Positions 59,193 to 64,000 of a DNA stretch of 64,000 nucleotides are shown here, piece after piece. Numbering within the stretch: the stretch's first letter is position 1; the number at the start of each line of letters is the position of its first letter. The notes under the pieces were generated by a model that searched no databases, was not told the origin of the DNA, and was given only the letters and a program-made list of their open reading frames with translations. A program made the position numbers and the translations under genes. Location: positions 104,906-168,905 of the forward strand of contig NZ_JABEPE010000011.1 of assembly GCF_026788005.1 (NCBI RefSeq). The letters run 5' to 3'. The stretch comes from Alteromonas sp. a30. Lineage in GTDB: Bacteria > Pseudomonadota > Gammaproteobacteria > Enterobacterales > Alteromonadaceae.

Positions 59193-60788
59193 TTACTCGT
59201 AACCGAAGGTCAAAGTAACACCGCTGTACGCTGAGTAGGCACGAATACTGATATACCACGTACCCACGGCAGGGTTGTTGTGGGTGCAAGTTTCGTTGTT
59301 ACCCACAAAGTAAGGTCGGCACTCATACGAAGATGTTGTTGGGAAGGAGCCATAACGCGTATATAAATCCGCATCACCCGTTCCGCCACTCATGGTTGCC
59401 GTCATTACCGACGCGCCTGTTGGTACATCAAGCGTGTAATCTCGCCAACTACTAGTTGCACCGGATAGACCCGTGTAGGTTTCTTCGTACGGATCGACGT
59501 CACCGCCGCCGCCACCACCGCCGCCATTGGGATCGCCAGCGCAGCCCCACGTATTCAGGTAGTTGTGAGCATCGAGTGCTTTCACAATTCCATTACCGTA
59601 GAAGTTGTCGCGCCCAGCAGCACCGCGATCTTGGGCAGAATCGTTTAATGCTTTACGAATATTTTCGCCAGTACAACTGGTATGGAACGACCACACCAAC
59701 GCTGCTACGCCCGAAACATGTGGCGTTGCCATCGAAGTACCATTCCACGAAGCGTAAGTGTCACCGGGTAACGTAGAATTGACTGCAACACCCGGCGCGG
59801 CAATTTCTACCTGACTGTTGTACTGAGAAAAAGACGCGACATTCGCACTGGAATCCACCGCTGCCACGGACATCACCGCATCGTAAGATGCAGGATACGA
59901 TAACGAACTGTTGCCATCGTTACCCGCCGCCGCAATCAACATCATGTTATCATCCACAAAGCCTTGCATGGCGTTACTTTCAGCCGTTGACGAACTACCA
60001 CCACCAAGGGACATACTGACAATATTTGCGCCTGCATCTTTACACTGCTGAATGCCTTGAATGAGGTCAGAAGCGGATGTCCAACTACCGGAATCATTGA
60101 ATATTTTCACCACATGCAAAGCCACATCGGGATGCACGCCGACGACGCCAACGTTGTTATCTAGCGCTGCAACCGTACCCGCAACATGCGTACCGTGACC
60201 GTGACCATCATTATTCCACGCTCCCACCTGCGAATTATTCGCCTGCCCTGTTGCATCGGTTGGCAAATCTTCATGACCTAAGTCGTAACCGGTATCGATA
60301 ATGCATACTTTTCGGTTAGTTTTATTGCTTTGTACCAAGGACGTAGCCTGCACCATGGTGATGCCATAAGGCGTGGTTTGCGCCGTTAAATAACGCTTTG
60401 GATCTTCTTCTACGATTTCAACTTCATCGCTTTTCAGCAGCGCGTTGTACGCTTTTTTATTTAAATTCGCGACGGCAATTCGCTGCTTATCAATTGAGTT
60501 CAAAAACTGACCACCTGCACGCTCAATCACTGAAGCTGCCGCTTTCGCATTTAGTACGCCGTTGTTCACTAATGCCACTTCCTGAGCACCACGGCTAGTT
60601 GCATTACCAGCAAACGTTTTCGCACCCTTTTTGAATACCACCATGTACTGGCTGGACTGATCTTGTTTCGCTGCTTGCAATGCATTGTCGAATCTAAATT
60701 CAGACGATTTTTGTGGTGATGCAGCGATTACACTAGTGGCAACCAGTGATAACGCGGAAACACCTATTCCGACATGTTTTAATTTCAT
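59193..60788 (-). CDS. Exported S8 serine protease with C-terminal PPC domain
   Basis: A 531-residue secreted subtilisin-like protease. Order: signal peptide (1-23), I9 propeptide (about 46-133), S8 domain with D165 (VCIIDTGYD), H198 (HGHGTHVAGT) and S352 (GTSMATPHV). A Gly-rich linker (about 428-440) leads to a bacterial pre-peptidase C-terminal (PPC) domain (about 450-531) with GDADLYTRYG and WYISIRAYSAYSG. PPC domains are often removed after export. The ATG at 60788 follows GAGG. It shares the catalytic layout but not the PA insert of the protease at 4469. Confidence 0.95.
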   Translation of the reverse strand: MKLKHVGIGVSALSLVATSVIAASPQKSSEFRFDNALQAAKQDQSSQYMVVFKKGAKTFAGNATSRGAQEVALVNNGVLNAKAAASVIERAGGQFLNSIDKQRIAVANLNKKAYNALLKSDEVEIVEEDPKRYLTAQTTPYGITMVQATSLVQSNKTNRKVCIIDTGYDLGHEDLPTDATGQANNSQVGAWNNDGHGHGTHVAGTVAALDNNVGVVGVHPDVALHVVKIFNDSGSWTSASDLIQGIQQCKDAGANIVSMSLGGGSSSTAESNAMQGFVDDNMMLIAAAGNDGNSSLSYPASYDAVMSVAAVDSSANVASFSQYNSQVEIAAPGVAVNSTLPGDTYASWNGTSMATPHVSGVAALVWSFHTSCTGENIRKALNDSAQDRGAAGRDNFYGNGIVKALDAHNYLNTWGCAGDPNGGGGGGGGDVDPYEETYTGLSGATSSWRDYTLDVPTGASVMTATMSGGTGDADLYTRYGSFPTTSSYECRPYFVGNNETCTHNNPAVGTWYISIRAYSAYSGVTLTFGYE

Positions 60789-61055
60789 ATGTTTTAAATC
60801 CTCGTAAATATTATTTTTTATAGGCGTTATTACTTCGCTATTTAAAACGTTTGACTTGGAAGTTTTTATTAGGAAAGCAATGTGGCCTGAAAGGTAGGTA
60901 TAGACGCTTTTGGGATTTACGCAAGGTGGAGGAGAAAGGAACAAATTGGAAGTATTTATAGAGCGTAATTCTTTTTTAAATTGACGGAATTACGTTGTAT
61001 GGATTTGTTTTTAATAACAAATAACGTGATGAAAAAAATAGAGGCGTTAGAGCTA

Positions 61056-61161
61056 ATACACCCAAGAATATTAACGCAGAGTCGCCGTTAATCCTACCTT
61101 GGAGGCTCCGCAGCCGCATCCCTGCGGCTGAGGCTCTGCGTTTAAATATTCTTGGATGTAT
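61056..61161. repeat. Large imperfect palindrome with inner hairpin
   Basis: The left arm (61056-61081, containing CCAAGAATATTAACGCAGAG) pairs with the right arm (61134-61161, CTCTGCGTTTAAATATTCTTGG) apart from a 2-base bulge and one mismatch. Between them is a second perfect stem CAGCCGCA (61111-61118) / TGCGGCTG (61123-61130). The unit is about 106 bases with unpaired flanks. It could be a mobile-element end or recombination site. I cannot match it to a known family. Confidence 0.75.
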
Positions 61162-61230
61162 TTTGTATTTCGGAGGAGTTTAAATTTTGTTTTTTTATTA
61201 AATTAAGACGGAATTTTAAATTCCGAAATG

Positions 61231-61370
61231 GACTTTGAAAATTCTAGTAGGAATTTAATAGAAAACGACTGATTTTAAATAAACCCCTAAAATCAACCTA
61301 AAAAATACTACCCTTTATCTTTTGGACGTTTGAACGAGGCAGACAGGGCAGACATTTGGACGGGACATTA
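61231..61370. repeat. Spacer repeat copy A downstream of immunity gene
   Basis: A degenerate copy of the sequence at 62436-62540. Both start near GAyTTTGAAAAT, share CCTAAAATCAA in the middle and end with GGACGTTT and GGACGGGACA. Each lies directly after an immunity-like gene on the minus strand, the pattern expected when toxin/immunity cassettes have been duplicated side by side. Confidence 0.7.
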
Positions 61371-61805
61371 TTGACTTTTATATTTCTTCACTCTTTCAAG
61401 CCAATCCTGCTCAGGAATGTAGTGAGCTTTGGCTTCTTCTTCTGTTAAATCACTAACTCTCTTCATATATACTCCCGGCCACGAATCATCTTCTGGTATA
61501 TAGGCAAATTCAATTTTGAATTTACCTTTTTCTGTTAGAGAGGCTTTGAAGTGAGTCCAATTCTCTTTGCTCGAAATGCTTAATTTCTGCAATGAAGAAA
61601 CAACACTGAAGAACTCATCACACCACTCATCTGGATAATCATCAAATCCAAAACGCCCAATACTGGAATCTTTATTCACCCATTCTGGACCCAATTGATG
61701 AAATTCCGGATATATCCTCCCAACACAATAAATCAACTCTACCTCACCGGGCATAATTCCCAACAAAAGCTTTCCTAATTTCTCGTATAAATGAGCTTCA
61801 CTCAT
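61368..61805 (-). CDS. YezG/DUF600-like immunity protein
   Basis: A 145-residue acidic protein. VELIYCVGRIYPEF, GRFGFDDYPDEWCDEFF and FKIEFAYIPEDDS fit the YezG (DUF600) immunity family, which neutralises DNA/RNA non-specific endonuclease toxins. AGGAA precedes the ATG. It begins 2 bases after the stop of just such a toxin remnant (61808-62279), so the cognate pair order is kept although the toxin is broken. Confidence 0.78.
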   Translation of the reverse strand: MSEAHLYEKLGKLLLGIMPGEVELIYCVGRIYPEFHQLGPEWVNKDSSIGRFGFDDYPDEWCDEFFSVVSSLQKLSISSKENWTHFKASLTEKGKFKIEFAYIPEDDSWPGVYMKRVSDLTEEEAKAHYIPEQDWLERVKKYKSQ

Positions 61806-61807
61806 AA

Positions 61808-62279
61808 TTAGTTTCCTGTAGATGTATTCATTAATGTAACTGGTTGCTGGGGTATGTTATCGATTGAATAACTGACCTTGAATGACTGAGGTCTTGTACT
61901 ACCACCTAAATAAACGGGTTGAATTTTCACTTTCACAGAACCATTGTTTTGCAATACAGACTTCCATTGCTGCTCAAGCTGATACCATTTCCCCCCAGAA
62001 CCATTCAGTTTGACATTCATTGGTACAAGGCTAACACTTTCTCTCTACCCTCCAAACACTGAGATAATTAAATGTCCGCCACTCTCGGCGTTTTCCCTAC
62101 ATTCCCCGCCAGACGCTCTTTGCCTATAAGTATTTCTATCCCAAGGATCTAATTGCAAGTCTGCTTCCATAGAACTCACCCGTCCATCACTATCAGTTTG
62201 GTATGCGTAGCCGTTTTCAAATTCATACCGCGTATTAGCTTCTGGATTGTTTACAACTTTATTCCAATCGACGGACGGT
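61808..62279 (-). pseudogene. Frameshifted toxin C-terminus (DNA/RNA non-specific endonuclease)
   Basis: Translating the minus strand gives an endonuclease-toxin domain in two frames. The first is NNPEANTRYEF, GRVSSMEADLQLDPWDRNTY and SGGHLIISVFGG, ending in a stop near 62045. The second starts SVSLVPMNVKLNGSGGKWY and runs to 61808 with VKIQPVYLGGSTRPQSF. One indel in the A/G-rich stretch near 62040-62052 explains the shift. The N-terminal delivery part of the toxin is missing, so it is an orphan, dead C-terminal module. Confidence 0.85.
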
Positions 62280-62435
62280 TACTTTTGAAAAATGGGGTGG
62301 ATTATTAACGGGTGTGGAGTTGATTTGTTGACCAGTGGAGGTCGGTATCCCCGTCCACGGGACAGCCATGCTTCAAATGAATTTTTTGATTGTTTTTTGT
62401 TCTGAAATTGAGACAAGATTTGAAAATTCAGCAGT

Positions 62436-62540
62436 GATTTTGAAAATGTTGGTAAGGATTTAAGAAATGACAGGTTGATTTTTATGCAATAACCTAAAAT
62501 CAATATTATCCGTTATCTAGTGGACGTTTGGACGGGACAG
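62436..62540. repeat. Spacer repeat copy B downstream of immunity gene
   Basis: The second copy of the degenerate spacer described at 61231-61370. Its end, CGGGACAGGCAATTA, reappears almost unchanged after the third immunity-like gene (CGGGACAGGTAATTA near 63430-63444). Confidence 0.7.
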
Positions 62541-62544
62541 GCAA

Positions 62545-62943
62545 TTAAAATTTTGACAATCGCTCAAGTAACTCATTTGGAAGATTTTCCATTTCACTCT
62601 CTGGATCTGGGATTCCCACATCTTGATTAAGAAAGCTCAATCGATCATAGTCAGGATCAGGATCGTTGTTTTCACCAACCCATGTATTGGGAAATCCCTT
62701 ATCTCTAGCCAATTTATCTACCGTGTCCGGTAATACCCTCAATTCATGCCCCCGATGAAGCATCAAAAAATGCTGCAAGTTTACAGCACATTTATAATTG
62801 AAATGCCAATGGTCTTTATTTGTGCCCAACTCACTGAATCCACTTGTAGACTTGGTAATATCAGAATATTTAGCTTCAACAGTTTTTCCTAATAAAATAC
62901 CTGATTTACAATCCATACAAACTAAAAAGTAGCAGTTACTCAT
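62545..62943 (-). CDS. Putative immunity protein, family not recognised
   Basis: A 132-residue acidic cytosolic protein with CMDCKSGILLGK near the start and NPDELLERL-like acidic helix at the end (PNELLERLSKF). I do not recognise the family. It directly follows a toxin remnant of the CdiA-tRNase type (62980-63440), and sits in the position of an immunity gene, which is the main evidence for its role. GGAAG precedes the ATG at about nine bases. Confidence 0.65.
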   Translation of the reverse strand: MSNCYFLVCMDCKSGILLGKTVEAKYSDITKSTSGFSELGTNKDHWHFNYKCAVNLQHFLMLHRGHELRVLPDTVDKLARDKGFPNTWVGENNDPDPDYDRLSFLNQDVGIPDPESEMENLPNELLERLSKF

Positions 62944-62979
62944 TTTACAGCTTCCAACTAATTATACCTTGACTTGTTA

Positions 62980-63440
62980 CTACTTTAATCTCTCTCCTCC
63001 CTTTTTGTCTAAAATCCCCCCTCTTTTAACAAGCTCTTTATTAATATTAGCTTCCGCATCCCATGTAGAATTACCTCTAACATCAACAAGAATCCTGCTA
63101 TCATTTGTAGTTAGGCCCATTTTTTAACAGCGCTATTATCAAATTGGCTAATCCCCTTACCAATGTTATCGTAAAAAGAATGCTTACCCGTGCCTGAAAC
63201 CTCTTTTATTTCCCAATTTACACCATTTATCAATGCATCCGGTCCTTCAACATTACGCACCCGTCGCCCCTATCATTTCCGACAAGGTTTCTGAATGCTG
63301 CGCCGCTCGGGCAAGTATTTCTTCACCCGCTTCCGTTTGCGCTAATTGGTCAAATACCACGCCCACAATTGCCTGTGATGCACCGCCTAAAACCACTTGC
63401 GCCAGTTCAAGTAACTCGCCACCAGCAAACGGGACAGGTA
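62980..63440 (-). pseudogene. Frameshifted CDI-type toxin C-terminus remnant
   Basis: Minus-strand translation gives a conserved pre-toxin stretch (FAGGELLELAQVVLGG ... AAQHSETLSEMIGATGA, stop), then in another frame VRNVEGPDALINGVNWEIKE and GKHSFYDNIGKGISQFDN. In a third frame follow RILVDVRGNSTWDAEANIN and KGGERLK with a stop at 62980. The pattern INGxxWEIKxxxG is like CdiA C-terminal tRNase domains. At least two frameshifts make it dead. The name of the fold is inference. Confidence 0.75.
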
Positions 63441-63441
63441 A

Positions 63442-63846
63442 TTACCATACCACCGGGAAACTCTGACAAGAAGATATTATTTTACTCAATTTGTCTTGAG
63501 AGACTTTAAAAGTACTATTGATCCGAGTAGTTGGCATTTCAAATTCATCAAGCGCAAAATCAACTTCAAACACGAATTGACCTTCGGACTCTTTAGTAAT
63601 AGTAATAAAAAAGTCTTTATCCATATCATGAAACACCGCCTTTTTCGGCGCATCAAACTGCAACTCTAAAAGCTGTTCTAACCAATTTTCCCAAACTCCA
63701 CACTCAACCCAAAGATTTGAATAGTTAAATCTAAACTCTCCTCCAAAATACTTAACTTCATACAACAACTTAAACCTCATTGACGGCAATCTGTCGTCAA
63801 ATTCCAATAGATCTAAACCTAAATTAGCTAATAACTCAATATCCAC
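63442..63846 (-). CDS. WapI-like immunity protein (5' end uncertain)
   Basis: A protein of about 134 residues, acidic, with the strand pattern MRFKLLYEVKYFGGEFRFN, LWVECGVWENWLEQLLEL, and FITITKESEGQFVFEV, which resembles the WapI immunity group. The frame is open to a TTG at 63858, but GGAGGT lies five to six bases before a GTG at 63846, which is taken as start. The end of an insertion element (63861) lies just 15 bases upstream, so either the original start was cut off or the promoter was replaced. Confidence 0.68.
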   Translation of the reverse strand: MDIELLANLGLDLLEFDDRLPSMRFKLLYEVKYFGGEFRFNYSNLWVECGVWENWLEQLLELQFDAPKKAVFHDMDKDFFITITKESEGQFVFEVDFALDEFEMPTTRINSTFKVSQDKLSKIISSCQSFPVVW

Positions 63847-63860
63847 TTCAACCTCCAACA

Positions 63861-64000
63861 GGCTCTGTTGATCAATTCATTCCATAGACAAAACATCAGT
63901 AATGAAGCCCCATTTCAGGCCACTTTGTAGGTTTCAGGCATACCTATCCTGGTAAGTTTGTTCATTGCTTTAATAGCTGCCATTGTTTCTGCAATCTGTG
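63861..64000 (-). mobile_element. End of an IS5/IS903-type insertion sequence (partial)
   Basis: GGCTCTGTTGATCAATTC at 63861-63878 resembles the terminal inverted repeat of the IS903 group of the IS5 family. It is followed by the transposase 3' end. Only one end is inside the window, so direct repeats cannot be checked. Confidence 0.72.
63915..64000 (-). CDS. IS5-family transposase, C-terminal fragment
   Basis: The last 28 residues are visible: AETMAAIKAMNKLTRIGMPE and then TYKVA with a TGA stop at 63915-63917. The NKLTxxGMPxT ending is typical of IS903-type transposases. The rest of the gene lies beyond the window. Confidence 0.72.
   Translation of the reverse strand, partial: QIAETMAAIKAMNKLTRIGMPETYKVA

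Noticed and set aside
61056..61161. Integron attC site
   Set aside because: The palindrome has attC-like size and an inner hairpin, but the ends do not match RYYYAAC and GTTRRRY core sites, and no integrase is in the window.
62279..62503. A 74-codon open frame between the toxin remnant and spacer repeat B
   Set aside because: It reads across the spacer repeat. A different frame of the same DNA gives a toxin-linker-like stretch (VPWTGIPTSTGQQINSTPVN), so this is probably more remnant DNA, too uncertain to annotate.

Overview
The window looks like a chromosomal segment of a marine gammaproteobacterium, most likely of the order Alteromonadales. It carries a complete Na+-pumping NADH:quinone reductase operon, FabV, AmgK/MurU cell-wall recycling, a TRAP transporter, several secreted S8/S46 peptidases and a Maf-type glycosyltransferase. 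The order is inferred from gene content and protein style, not from a database match. No rRNA, tRNA or CRISPR array was seen.

Layout. 1-6.1 kb: an exported metallo-beta-lactamase-fold protein, a DUF1653 protein coupled to an M17 aminopeptidase, dinB behind a perfect SOS box, a small exported protein, and an exported S8 protease with a PA domain. 6.3-16 kb: a hydroxyacid dehydrogenase, a chemoreceptor, and nqrABCDEF with nqrM set apart by an intrinsic terminator and without apbE. 16.3-27 kb: fabV, a three-gene TRAP transporter, bolA, alkB, rlmG, a periplasmic cyclophilin, and the djlA-murU-amgK operon. 27.2-42.9 kb: surface-polysaccharide genes in several units. These are a heptose-type kinase/nucleotidyltransferase operon with a degenerate HAD phosphatase, wzz and a wzy/ligase, then oxidoreductase, methyltransferase, cupin and SDR genes, then a very large Maf protein with an FkbM methyltransferase.

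45.0-56.2 kb is a minus-strand operon of about a dozen genes built around a sialic-acid-synthase-like enzyme (lacking its SAF domain), a KdsC-like phosphatase and a CMP-acylneuraminate cytidylyltransferase. With them are three SDRs, a TIM-barrel isomerase, a PhyH-type dioxygenase, three methyltransferases and a glycosyltransferase. Facing the Maf gene, it probably makes and modifies a nonulosonate-type sugar for flagellin or surface glycan. The usual UDP-GlcNAc 2-epimerase and aminotransferase genes are not in the window, so the sugar may be unusual. A lone AT-rich gene for a predicted nuclease-like protein and a decayed copy of a methyltransferase gene lie between the two halves.

56.5-60.8 kb has an S46 dipeptidyl-peptidase and a second S8 protease with a PPC domain. 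60.9-63.9 kb is a graveyard of polymorphic-toxin modules: two frameshifted toxin C-termini, each followed by an intact immunity-like gene, a third immunity-like gene, repeated spacers and a large palindrome. An IS5/IS903-type element begins at 63861 and runs off the window.
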